From NCBI RefSeq assembly GCF_026262505.1, contig NC_067204.1, forward strand, positions 22,165,300 to 22,229,299: a stretch of 64,000 nucleotides of DNA, read 5' to 3'. How positions within the stretch are numbered: the first letter of the stretch is position 1; each line of letters starts with the position of its first letter. Both the position numbers and the translations under genes were made by a program. The notes under the pieces were generated by a model. The model saw only the letters and a list, made by a program, of their open reading frames with translations, did not search any database and was not told the DNA's origin. The stretch comes from Trichomonas vaginalis G3. Lineage: Eukaryota > Parabasalia > Trichomonadida > Trichomonadidae. This document shows positions 35,191 through 45,177 of this stretch, one piece after another.

Positions 35191-35553
35191 ATGTCTTCAA
35201 AGAAGAAAACAGGTCCTTTCTCCGAAAATAGGGATACTAACAGCCTGCATGATACTAAATCACCCGATGCGAGGAAATATGTTGAATATACAAAAGATTT
35301 TGATGAAAAAACAAGTTATTCTTTTCAGCGCATTAAAAAGCGCGGATTGAAAAGTGGAGATATTAAAACGCTAATAAATTTGATGGAAAAATATTTCGAA
35401 GACAACCCAAAATTTGAACATAATAAAAATTCCAAACCAAGAGCAGCTAAACAAGGAATACATGGAGCATGTACTTATTTCGATCAAAACAAAGAAGTGT
35501 TTGAATATTTTTTGTCGAATTCTGAGTTTCATACCGTTAAAATCGATGAATAA
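35191..35553 (+). CDS. Small host protein of unknown function, 120 residues
   Basis: Starts MSSKKKTGPFSENRDTNS. It is lysine-rich, with a helical middle (LKSGDIKTLINLMEKYFED) and a C-terminal segment GIHGACTYFDQNKEVFEYF. There is no signal peptide or membrane segment and no family is recognised. The start is supported by an initiator-like TCATATG at the ATG itself, in line with the very short leaders of trichomonads, and by TCACTT about 30 bp upstream. It stands alone between the membrane-protein gene and element 2. Confidence 0.55.
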   Translation: MSSKKKTGPFSENRDTNSLHDTKSPDARKYVEYTKDFDEKTSYSFQRIKKRGLKSGDIKTLINLMEKYFEDNPKFEHNKNSKPRAAKQGIHGACTYFDQNKEVFEYFLSNSEFHTVKIDE

Positions 35554-36010
35554 TATGCTATAATATTATCTACCCCATCAATGTAGATGATTCTCTAATT
35601 TTAATAAAATCATAAGCGTTTCACTATTCGAAACAATTGTTTATTTATATTTTTATTTAATTTTTTTTTCAAAGGAAATAATGAATAAGTTAAGAATGCT
35701 GGAAGTTACAATTCCAATGAGTTAAGGTTATATGAAAAAGCAATTTTTGAAATTAAAAATTTGAAATTTATGGAAAATTTCAGTCTAAATGAAACATAAA
35801 GAATATGATATTCCCTAATATAATGATTTTTTAAGGCCGCACTTACGCCCATCTGACTTTAATTCAAATTTCTGACAACTGGTATGAAGTGCCAGTGAAA
35901 ATTAACCTTAAACATCTGAATTGAAGGCCTCGTCATAGGGGCGTAAATGCACCCTTAAACTCAATTTCCCGGTTTATTGACGTCCCATAAAATTGAGAGA
36001 CTTATTGTAA
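35554..36010. other. Intergenic region left of element 2
   Basis: No gene or repeat seen. The last bases before the element are AAGGTG (36011-36016), which are repeated directly after its right end. Confidence 0.6.
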
Positions 36011-36016
36011 AAGGTG

Positions 36017-36905
36017 AGTAGTATATGAGTGCGGGTTTTGTGACTTTTTTTGTTACATCTATATATAGACGATGCATTAAAATATATTTATTTATAAATC
36101 ATTAAAAATTAACATTAATTTTAAAATAATTTATTTTTTTATCTTTTATAAAAGAAGCTATATATAGATGATGTCAGATATTCCGCGATTAATTAAACAT
36201 TGTTTAAATCCTGAATGGGTTAAACTTCAATTTAAAAATGAAGATTGTGAATTATTAAATGAATATGAAAGCCAAAATAAGCTAATGAGGTATAAATATA
36301 ATGATAAAGAATATTTAATTTCATGGAATCAATGGAGTCATAATCAAAGACCTCATAAACGAGAAGAAGAAATTGAAAATAATGAAATGGAAATCATTGA
36401 TGACATTAAAGAGGATGGAATTCCTAAATTTTGTAGAAAAACCTTTAGAACTAAGTTAGGAGCATATAAACGTAGAGTATTAAATCCTGAATACATAAAA
36501 CATTTATTTAAAAAGGAAGACTGTGAATTATTAAACGTTAATGAATATGAAAATGCTAAATCAAAACTGAGATATAAATATATTGGAAGTGATGAAAGAT
36601 GCAAAGATAAAGATAAAGTTTATACAGTTTCATATAATAACTGGCACACGTTAGGGATAAGAAAACATTTAGGAGATTATGGTAAAAGTTCTGAATTCTT
36701 TAAATCTAGTATGTATGAGAGAGTAAAAGAAATTAGAAATAATTATTTTCATGAATGAGAAATAAACTTTAAAAATTCATGTCTTACATTTTTAAAATAA
36801 TTTATTTTTTAATTCGTAAGAAAATGAGCGTCAAAACTAACAACGTTAAAAAATTAGGATTCACAAATGAGGAAATAAATGATATATTAGAGGAGGCGGG
36901 TTATG
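36017..36905 (+). repeat. Left terminal inverted repeat of element 2
   Basis: Pairs with 54543-55433 and contains the complete 196-codon gene and the first codons of the 383-residue-type gene (from 36824). It differs from the right copy at only a few places, near 36098-36112 for example. Confidence 0.92.
36168..36758 (+). CDS. Terminal-repeat gene, 196 residues, left copy
   Basis: Lies wholly inside the terminal repeat, reads inward, and encodes exactly the same protein as 54690-55280. It has two internal repeats: NPEWVKLQFKNEDCELLNEY...LRYKY-type at about residues 13-60 and NPEYIKHLFKKEDCELLN...LRYKYIG...W at about 105-165. Similar short units with CELL, lrykc and W occur in DNA-binding segments of viral homing-type nucleases, so binding of element DNA is possible. 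The exact family is not recognised. Its leader TTTTTTATCTTTTATAAAAG is typical. It looks whole. Confidence 0.75.
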   Translation: MMSDIPRLIKHCLNPEWVKLQFKNEDCELLNEYESQNKLMRYKYNDKEYLISWNQWSHNQRPHKREEEIENNEMEIIDDIKEDGIPKFCRKTFRTKLGAYKRRVLNPEYIKHLFKKEDCELLNVNEYENAKSKLRYKYIGSDERCKDKDKVYTVSYNNWHTLGIRKHLGDYGKSSEFFKSSMYERVKEIRNNYFHE

Positions 36906-36939
36906 GACTTTAAGTCCTGGGCACTTTATGCCTTGGGCT

Positions 36940-37320
36940 TTAAGGACCCGGGCTCAACGAGTCATGATTTATGAAATCAATAATTTGATTTATTCGCTCT
37001 TCAATAATTTCTATTCTTTTTGTTAAATCATCTATTTTCATTAATGAGGTGATTCTTGATTGAGGAATAGATTTCAAACTAACCACTCCTTTTATTTTTG
37101 AAATTTTGAATCCATCAACTTTAAACATTTTATTCAATTTACACGTTGTCAATTCTTCAAATAATTTTTATTATTAGCATAATAGTCATTAAATTCTTCA
37201 ACAGATGAAAAATTTTTTATTTTAGTAATTGGTTTAACAACGTTTATTTTTTGTTGAACATTTTCACTTTCATTTATTTCTTCCTCCTCTGTTTCATTTA
37301 TTTTTAAAATCGGTTTCATT
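36940..37320 (-). pseudogene. Small minus-strand gene near the left end (broken)
   Basis: Starts MKPILKINETEEEEINESE, acidic, then a Lys/Val-rich segment and a C-terminal coiled-coil-like stretch (DLTKRIEIIEERINQIIDFI). Broken about once. Between the terminal repeat and this gene lies a hairpin-rich tract (about 36906-36955: CTTTAAGTCC, GGGCTTTAAGGACCCGGG). Function unknown. Confidence 0.4.
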
Positions 37321-37384
37321 TATTATAAAATAAAAATTAAAATATAAGTGATGAAATATATTTTTAATTAATATTAAATCAGAA

Positions 37385-37621
37385 ATGGCGGCAGGATTCT
37401 TTAAAAAATTATGGGATGGAATTAAGAAAGCTGCAGGTTGGGTTCATAAAAATATTATTAAACCTGTTGCAAACTTTTTGGCACCAGTAGCGAAAACGGC
37501 AGGAACTATCATAGGTGGAGTATTAGGTACAAAAGCAGGTAATCCGGCGATGGGAGCACAAGCAGGTAACGCAGTTGGTGGAATTGCTGAAGGAATACTT
37601 AATAAAATAGGGGGAAGATAG
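37385..37621 (+). CDS. Amphipathic Gly/Ala-rich small virion-type protein, 78 residues
   Basis: Begins MAAGFFKKLWDGIKKAAGW and continues with a Gly/Ala-rich stretch (TIIGGVLGTKAGNPAMGAQA) that could enter a membrane. The first eleven residues are identical to those of the next gene on the opposite strand (37646-37861). It resembles the membrane-active-looking proteins of element 1 (9222, 12611). A role in membrane penetration or as a virion minor protein is inference. It looks whole. Confidence 0.55.
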   Translation: MAAGFFKKLWDGIKKAAGWVHKNIIKPVANFLAPVAKTAGTIIGGVLGTKAGNPAMGAQAGNAVGGIAEGILNKIGGR

Positions 37622-37645
37622 TGGAAAAATAAATAAATATTATTT

Positions 37646-37861
37646 TTATCTTAGTATCGGTTGTAGTCTTTGATAAACTTTTTCTCCTTTATTTAAAATT
37701 TCTCTTATTGGGGCAGCTTTTGGCGTTATTGATTCAGCAACGTCACTAATTGCTTCTTTATTCTTAAATATCCAATTTGCTCCTTTCTTCATTGTTTCCC
37801 AAACTTTATGCGCTCCTCTTTTTACTTTATCCCACAGTTTCTTAAAGAATCCTGCAGCCAT
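37646..37861 (-). CDS. Amphipathic small virion-type protein, 71 residues
   Basis: Begins MAAGFFKKLWDKVKRGAHK and ends KGEKVYQRLQPILR. It is a tail-to-tail paralogue of the 78-residue gene on the other strand, 24 bp away; the two share the start and then differ, one Gly/Ala-rich, the other basic and helical. Duplication followed by specialisation is likely. It looks whole. Confidence 0.55.
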   Translation of the reverse strand: MAAGFFKKLWDKVKRGAHKVWETMKKGANWIFKNKEAISDVAESITPKAAPIREILNKGEKVYQRLQPILR

Positions 37862-37930
37862 AGTTGATTATTTCATTAAAATTAAAAATTCATTTTCATC
37901 TTTTAATTTTGATTTTTTATTTATTAATAA

Positions 37931-39570
37931 ATGACGACTAACTATTTAGTGCCAAACACCAAACCGATTAATGGAAATGTGTTTCATTCATTCGAAAAGA
38001 TAAATAAAATATTCGCAAAGAATGATGGAAGAAGATATTATAGAGAACTTGAAAGTTCATGCTATGACTCTGATGCTCCATATTTTGATGATAAACAAAC
38101 TCATTTAAGAATTACAAATCCGGCTCATGATGTGAACCAATTAGGTGACACATATATTAAACGCAAAGTTAAAGCAACTCTAGTTTCAAATAAAGCTTTC
38201 ACATGTGATGCCGCTTTTAAATGCATGCGTTTATTCGTTGGTTACAAATCATCAAATCAAAGCTTTAAACAATTAGAAGTAGAAACTGAAAGAGGTGATG
38301 CCGGTTATCTTCAGATGGAATGCGCCCGTGAATCTTTTGCATTTGCAACATATAAACCAAAATCAGAAAGGAAAGTTAAAAAGTTTGTTCATTCGTTATA
38401 TAATAATGTTCAAAAATATGATAACTCAGTATGTGGTAAATATATTGACCCTTCAGAAGTTTTCAAGAAAGCAAATGATGAAGTTGATGTCACTTTTGAT
38501 ATGATTATTCCGGTAAATGATTTGTTAGCATTTCAAGCGTTCGATGATTATCCTAAATCATTTGGTGAAATCATTCTTAAATATTATGTTTTCAGGGATA
38601 CTTTAGTATTTTGTCAGGTTGACCCGTTAAGAGTTGCTGATTTACAAAATTATGTTTATGAAAAGATAACTGATGAAAATTATGAAAAGATTATGAATCA
38701 TGTTTATAAATATGATCGCAAATTCCAACAAATCGGACTTTCTGCCAAATTAATGACAAGCTTAGCCGCTACATCTGCTGACGCAACAGTTGATGACGTT
38801 ATTATTTCATGCACAAAGATGGAAGTTTTAGAGGATAAATGCATTACACCAGGATACGGTTTAATTGAAGAATCAGTTAAAGCAATACCACGTTTATTTA
38901 GTAAGGAAGATCCATTCATGATTCCAGCTCAACATATTGACGTTCGTTCACTAAATGGAGGTTGCATCACTCCTGAAGGTATCAGCTCAGATTTCTCATA
39001 CGCTCTTCATAATGTTTCAGATGTTGTGTTAGCATTTCCGAAGAATGCAATGCAAAGAACAGTTTTAGAAAATCCAATGCTTCGAGGTCTTCAGGTCACT
39101 ATAGATTCCAGAAACTTCCCCGATCAAGCGATGACCACAGTGGGTGACATATTCTTTACACGTATGCTTCAAGCTTCTGATTTAGATGGGGGAATGAATG
39201 CACAGAAGAATACGAGGACTCATTAACTAGACCACTGAATGATGATGATGGCAAGCCATTAGCTAGAACATGGAAAGACCAAACTTCGTTCTTATGCACT
39301 ATTCCAGTTCAACGTGATGGAGCGGGTATATTCTTTGATGGATTAGAAACTTTCAACTCACAAGTTACAGTACAAGTGAAAGCTTATCCAATCATTCAGG
39401 GTGAAAATGACACTTACTGTTCAAAAGTGACAAATCCTCCTCAGGTTTGGTTTACTAGGACTACATATTGGACATGGACACCGGATGAAGGTTTGAAATA
39501 TCATCCAACAGGTACACCACCGCAGTATAGAAGTTCATATGATGAAATATTGATGAATAGAAATGTTTAA
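37931..39570 (+). pseudogene. Major capsid protein of element 2 (broken)
   Basis: A protein of over 500 residues with the strand-rich character of Polinton double jelly-roll capsid proteins. Features include TYIKRKVKATLVSNKAF, RLFVGYKSSNQSFKQLEV, VDVTFDMIIPVNDLLAFQA, a C-terminal jelly-roll region around VTVQVKAYPII, and a final PPQYRSSYDEILMNRNV tail. The leader TTTTTTATTTATTAATAA matches the element's usual start signal. It is followed by the ATPase, the normal Maverick order. About one break. Confidence 0.7.
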
Positions 39571-39594
39571 AATTATAAATTTATTTTTGATTAA

Positions 39595-40420
39595 ATGGAT
39601 TTAAATTCATTCACCCCTTATGAAGAATTAGCGGGAGTATATAATAAATACGTAGATGATATGATTAATGAAGCATTGAGTGATAATAGAAATGCTCTAT
39701 CTAAGGAAAAATTAATGAAAATTACATATTCTGAATGTTACTTAAATTCAATCACTGCAGCAATTGGTAAACAAAATAAAGGTAAAACATTAACGATATT
39801 AAAACAAATTATCATTATTGCTAACACTTCCCCCCATTCACATGTGTTAATTTATATCAACCGTTCAGGTTCACCTTCAGATGATACATTTGAATCTTTA
39901 AAGCATTTAATCAAAATTCCAATTATTTATTTATCACAAGAAGAAGCAGAAGATTATTTAAAAAACTTTTTAATGTATAAAGAATTATATAATACAATCA
40001 AGAAGCAAGGATTAGAGGATAAAATTATTGATAAACAACGGGATGAATTATTTGAAACACTTTCTATTTCAAATTTTGATATTTTTGCATTCACTCATTT
40101 TTCTAGATGATGCAGTGAAATCAAAACTAATAACAAATGAGAAATCATATTTTAATCAGTTATTAACTCAATGTCGACACATTCAGTGTTCATTCTTCAT
40201 GGCTGTTCAATACTTCAAAGCATTAAGCACAAACATTAAATCAAATCTATCAACACTTTTCATTTTCAGTGGTTTTAGTCGTCAACAGTTGAACGTTATG
40301 CTTTATCAAGTGAATTTACCAATGAGCATTAATGAACTTTACACACAATATCAAGCAATTAGGTGAACATGGAAAAATAATAGTTGATTTAAATAAAGGA
40401 AGTGTTAAATTTGATTAACT
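39595..40420 (+). pseudogene. Packaging ATPase of element 2 (broken)
   Basis: Begins MDLNSFTPYEELAGVYNKY. The Walker A region is AAIGKQNKGKTLTILK at about residues 54-69, followed by IIIIANTSPHSHVLIYINRSG, and a later SNLSTLFIFSGFSRQQLNVML segment as in A32/FtsK-like packaging ATPases. It sits directly after the capsid gene. It differs strongly from the ATPase of element 1. The region has a few breaks. Confidence 0.7.
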
Positions 40421-40459
40421 TTTTATAATTAATTTTTATTTTTTATTTATAATTAAACA

Positions 40460-41335
40460 TGACAGAAATAGCAAATCTTCTACAGGTTCCATTAAAACAA
40501 GGGACAAACAAAAGGGTGCATATAATAGAACTATGAAAGTTCCAGACGGAATGAAAGAATTAGTTCACATATTGTTGCCGGTCTTCAAAAGGATGTTAAA
40601 CAAATGAGAAACGTTTTAACATTACCAGAAGCTCAAGCATATGCCAAACGTCATGGTCCAAATTGGGAAGCACACGAAGCAGACATTACAGGTCCAAATG
40701 GAAAACCTGATGGTATAAATGAAGTTTTCGTTACTGATGGTCAAGGTAATATTAAAGTCATAAAATGGTTATAAATTAACTGTATCTGATTATCCTAAAC
40801 GTAAAGCATATAATGAACGTTATCCTATGCAATTTGATGAAAATGGAAAAGCTGTTAAACAATACATTGGAGAAGGTGAACATGGTCCAATTAATTCATA
40901 ACCGTTATAATCCATATTCTTATTTCAATGAAGAATTAAATGCTATTGAAGAGGGACCGGATGGATTACCACGATATGTTAATCAGTTTGATGGTCAATA
41001 TGCAAATTTGAGACCTGAAATTCCAGCTAAGAAATTCTTTAAAGTTGCTTTATTCGATCCAGTGTTCATGAACAGAAAGAAGCAATGAAAGCAGAATTTA
41101 AACCAATTCAAGTGGCAAGAATTTCTTCATCTTCACTTTCAGAAGCGTTCAAGGAATTGATAAAGAAACCACTTTATTCTCAACAAGGTTATAACTTTGA
41201 TTTAATTAAAGAAAGTGATAGACGTAAATTAGAAAAATCAGATGGTTTTAAGAATGCATGTAATGAAATGATTAAAGATATTGTAAATGATAAAATAAGA
41301 CTGGAAGAAACTCAAAGCAATATCAATACATAATT
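40460..41335 (+). pseudogene. Structural-type protein of element 2 (broken)
   Basis: Begins MTEIANLLQVPLKQGTNKR. Recognisable stretches are LPEAQAYAKRHGPNWEAHEA, a GPNGKPDGINEVFVTDGQG segment, and YPKRKAYNERYPMQFDENGK, then NRYNPYSYFNEELNAIEEGP and a helical C-terminus. I cannot name the family; its place between ATPase and the small basic gene suggests a minor capsid or scaffold protein. Several breaks. Confidence 0.4.
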
Positions 41336-41442
41336 GGTGCAGTTACAAAGAAAGTATAAGCAAACAATGATGAACCTTGGGATATTACCGTAACAACTAA
41401 ATAAAACTTTAAATATATTTTTCTTTTTTTTATTCAATTATA

Positions 41443-41815
41443 AATGAGAAGACGTTTTCACAAGTCAAAAGAACACTAACGCAAAAGCAGAGATTACGGT
41501 TGGTTATAACGTAAATGATGATAAATCACGAATTATTCAAAATGTTAAGTTAATGTTAGCCTGAATTTAACAAAGTCAGCAACTCAACCAAATTTATTAA
41601 CTCGTGACTTACCAAGAATGAGGAGGAATAAAGAGAATGAAGACCCAATCATTTTATCTGAACCCGGTAAAGAACCTGTTGAAATTCCCCACTTATCCAA
41701 CATACCCCCCACCTCTTTCATCAAACATCGAGAACCCAGGAATCTACGATTACAGTCGCAATGCGCCATATAAAATAGACATTAATTCTGAATTAATGAA
41801 AATTTTACCGTGATA
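41443..41815 (+). pseudogene. Small basic, Pro-rich protein region (broken)
   Basis: Begins MRRRFHKSKEH, a basic N-terminus like a viral core peptide; further on are LTRDLPRMRRNKENEDP and NIENPGIYDYSRNAPYKID. Several breaks; the genes here may be more than one. No family recognised. Confidence 0.3.
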
Positions 41816-41830
41816 TAATAATTAATAATT

Positions 41831-42137
41831 ATGATTCAATAATAAATTTAATTGACCAATCCGGTTTAATTTTTTTTACCTTATGAATCATTAATTCACA
41901 TTATCGCCATTCTTTGTGATGTTCAAGATTCAGACGTTAAGATTCAATTTTTCATAGATGATGAGGTTTCATGCTGCGGAACAGTTGCAAAAAATAAATC
42001 CTATAAAGGATATTAGCACAATTAAGATATCAAAGAACGGAACAACAACTGAACTTCATTTAACTATAATGATATTTATAATAAAATAGTTGATGAATAT
42101 AAAATATCACTTGAAAAATTCTTTGTTAAGGCCATTT
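41831..42137 (+). pseudogene. Conserved Maverick protein shared with element 1 (broken)
   Basis: Segments PYESLIHIIAILCDVQDSDV, IDDEVSCCGTVAKN and EYKISLEKFFVKAI resemble the element 1 gene at 20865-21444. It has the same position, between capsid and penton genes, in both elements. Broken several times; function unknown, probably morphogenesis. Confidence 0.45.
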
Positions 42138-42139
42138 AA

Positions 42140-42490
42140 TATTCAAGCATTAACATTATTGAATAATAATCCTTTGAATCATAATCAATAATAATTGACC
42201 TTTCACCAGTTTCTATCGTTTGTTTTATTTCTTTTTGTTCCCCACTATCTGGATCGGTCATTGTAATTGTTTTTTGTTATAGTATCAGCTTTATCTTTAA
42301 CTTCAATCTTTTTTCCATCAGGATATTTAAACCAAAATTCCAAAAATTCGATATTGTCAATCTGTTCATATTTTAATCTATCAATTACATTTTTAATACC
42401 ATCTGAAAATCTTATGAAATGGTCATTATATGGGTTTGATTGAACTAAATTTGAATGAAGTGAAATATAACCCGATGATGAATATGACAT
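42140..42490 (-). pseudogene. Small minus-strand gene before the penton candidate (broken)
   Basis: Begins MSYSSSGYISLHSNLVQSN, with a strand-rich middle (NIEFLEFWFKYPDGKKIEV). Element 1 also has a minus-strand small gene in this neighbourhood (20426-20846). Broken about once or twice; function unknown. Confidence 0.4.
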
Positions 42491-42636
42491 TGACTCATAT
42501 TTTCTGAAAACACTAAAATTTATAACATGAATGAATTTCTTATTCGTTGAATTTATGAAATTCTTGAGGTAATCTTATTCTAGTTTTATTTATCACTGGA
42601 AAATAACGCTTTACCATATTTTTAATCGTAATAAAA

Positions 42637-43343
42637 ATGTCAATTATCAATATTATTTCGAATAATAGCTGTGAATTAAATTTAACAGTTAGTGGAATTT
42701 ATAATGTTACTCTCGTTTCTGTGAGTGGTAAATTTAATCCCATTCTTTTAGACCTTCAGATTATATATCATTTATTAAAGATGACCTTGAAAAAACATAT
42801 GATATGTATATAAATAATGTGATAACGAAATGGGATATTAACATGATTTTAAGTTATTTAAATGATCATTTATCGTATGGTATGAAGAAAATTTTAAATC
42901 AAAACTGATAAACTTTTTGAACTTGATGAAATAAATAACCTTATTAAATTTCCGCTGAAAATTAAATTTTGTACTCCTCATCTTCGTTCATTGTTGGGGA
43001 TATTAAATTTGAAAAAGATGTTGGGGATGTTTTGTATTCTGACACTGGTTCCAATTTCATTTTAATCAAATGTGATAAAGTTAATACCCCAATGAGATTT
43101 TCACATCAAACATTAGACCCTAACTCTTACCCATCAATACAAAACATTTTATCCATCAACTTAAACATATTTTCTTTATCATATCCGTTTCAATTATCTG
43201 GGAATTCATTTATTCTTCATTCAAAAGATTTATCAAATATTAAATTTAGAGTAACCGACCTATTTGATTGTGATTTAGAATTCATGAATGAAATATTATG
43301 GCAATTTCAAATAGAAAAAATAGGTGATGAGATAACGGATTAA
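42637..43343 (+). pseudogene. Candidate penton protein of element 2 (broken)
   Basis: Starts MSIINIISNNSCELNLTVSG. Beta-rich throughout, with a C-terminal LSIN.NIFSLSYPFQLSG...IKFRVTDLFDCDLEFMNEIL ending typical of single jelly-roll penton proteins of Polintons, where the last strands read f-ltD-g--ldl--. Position upstream of the fibre gene fits. Broken about twice. Moderate confidence. Confidence 0.5.
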
Positions 43344-43367
43344 ATATTTATTTTTAAATCATAATAA

Positions 43368-44599
43368 ATGATTAAACAACAGCAACCACAACAACTTAAG
43401 CACAGACCATTACATACGCCATATATGCATATAATTCAAAGACGGCAGAACAAACGCAAATGTTGAAATATGGAGATTTGGAGATAGTATTGAAAAATGA
43501 CCATTTCGAATTCGTTTGCAAAGGTGGTGCAGTGATATCAAATATAAAAGAAATTTTATTTATGAATTCAAAAATTAAAGGATATAACGGATGATATAAC
43601 ATCAATTCCACCAGAAGAACAAAGATATTACGCATTAAATGCATTTCCTAAAGTTTTGAAGATTGGAAGATTTAATTTAAATGAGGAATTCATAAAAGGT
43701 TTCCTAAATGGCATAATGAAGAAAGCAGATAAGGAATATGTGGATGAAAAAGATAAAGAAATTATAGAAAGGGTTGACTGGTACCATGAACGGACATCGA
43801 AGATTCTTAAAACTAAAGCTGATACAGGATGGGTTTCAGAATGTTTAGACCTTAAAGCAGATAAAACTTATGTTAACGATGAGTTAGAGAAGAAAGCAAA
43901 TAAGACTCATACACATACAAGTTTTACAACTGTGCTATAGAAAGTATTGAAGGAACGGTTGAAGAAAACTGGTGGGGATGCATTATATTGTAAACCTCCT
44001 AACTTTCCACAAGGTTTAACATCGGATGACGACATAACGACGATGAGAAACATTAGATGTAAAGATGTTTATGTATGAAGGATGAACATAATATTAAATT
44101 CACTGCTCAAGATTTATATGACAAGAAAGCAGACAAAAAAGAGCTTCAAACATTAAAGACAGAAATACTTCAAACATTATATCCTATAGGCTCTTTTATA
44201 CGTCAATGAATTCAACAAATCCAGCAACAGTTCTGGGTTTCGGTACGTGGGAACAAATAGTTGACAGGTTTTTGTATTGTGCAAACTCTTCAAAGGAAAC
44301 AGGAGGAAGTAAAAACGATTTCAGGTGAAAATTTACCTGCACATAGTCACTACATAGATTTAAGTACATCTCAAGCGGGTTGGCATAAGCATAGATATTG
44401 GGATTGGTCAGCAATGATAAAAGGTAAAGGATATGATGTTAAAGACAACGTTAAGTTTGCTATAGATTGTTACTGGAGTAACACTGAGGAAGGAGGAAAC
44501 CATACACATCGCGTTTCAGGATATACACAAACAACGGGACAAAGTAAAGATTACATGCCGCCATTTATGACTGTATTCACATGGTATAGAGTTCAATGA
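43368..44599 (+). pseudogene. Phage-tail-fibre-like protein of element 2 (broken)
   Basis: A homologue of the whole gene at 10596-11741. The shaft region KKADKEYVDEKDKEIIERV and KADKTYVNDELEKKANKTH matches the KADKEYVD repeats there. The tip has TISGENLPAHSHYIDL, GGNHTHRVSGYTQTTG and YMPPFMTVFTWYR. The start MIKQQQPQQLKHRPL differs from that of element 1. Several breaks. An attachment-fibre role is inferred from phage relatives. High similarity at the tip between two otherwise distant elements suggests exchange of this gene. Confidence 0.7.
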
Positions 44600-44887
44600 A
44601 TGTGCTTGACCCAAAGGTCTGGGCTTACCGAATGAACTAAATATATTTTTGTTCAAAGCTTCCACGAGAGAAAAGATTCCTCATTCGCTAAGGATTCCAA
44701 AAATGAAAAAATCATTGATTTCGGCTGAGAAAAACAGCAAAACCCTTCTTCCACGGGAACAAAGAAATAAAGAAGAAATAAAGAAGAAATAAAGTAAATT
44801 TTTTATTTATTCCCGTGGAAGATAGAGCATTTTTATGACACTTTTTATTCACGACAAACAAGACAAACAAAGAAAATAAGAAAATAC
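44600..44887. other. Non-coding tract with an inverted repeat after the fibre gene
   Basis: Holds a pair of inverted pieces, CTTCCACGGGAACAAA (near 44749) and ATTCCCGTGGAAGATA (near 44812), enclosing three AAGAAATAA-type direct repeats. A terminator-like or recombination role is possible. No gene seen. Confidence 0.5.
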
Positions 44888-44960
44888 GGCGCCGTCGCGG
44901 TTCGAACCACAGACCCTAACCCCTCCATAACACCACCTTAGACCACTGTGCTACGTAGCC
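44888..44960 (-). other. tRNA-like sequence with Pol III A and B boxes
   Basis: On the minus strand, 73 nt start GGCTACG and contain TAGCACAGTGG (A box consensus) and GGTTCGAACC (B box consensus) at tRNA-like spacing. The acceptor arms pair at five of seven positions, but the T stem pairs poorly and no good anticodon arm is seen. It is best read as a tRNA pseudogene or tRNA-derived (SINE-like) sequence inside the Maverick. A working tRNA is unlikely. Confidence 0.5.
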
Positions 44961-45040
44961 TGTCGACATAAGATTTTATAAATTGCATATTTGACGTAAA
45001 TTTATTTCCCAGTTATTCAAAAATAATTAATTATTGAATA

Positions 45041-45140
45041 ACCGAAGGTGCTACCATGTTACCATGTGCTACCAGGTCATTTAACTTCTTTTAAAAATGA
45101 TGACAACATGACATTTTGACAACAACATAGGAGGAAGGCA
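45041..45140 (+). repeat. TGACAAC cassette 8 (element 2 form)
   Basis: Contains TGACAACATGACATTTTGAC and AACTTCTTTTAAAAA as in element 1, but the triplicated block is replaced by ACCGAAGGTGCTACCATGTT and related ACCATG units. It lies just beyond the 3' end of the primase-helicase gene, in opposite orientation to the cassettes beyond the gene's 5' end. Confidence 0.75.
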
Positions 45141-45177
45141 AAAATAAATTCAAATCATACTTTATAAAGCTAGACCT

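Noticed and set aside
44888-44960. Functional tRNA gene
   Set aside because: A and B boxes are good, but the T stem and anticodon arm do not pair and no anticodon can be assigned.
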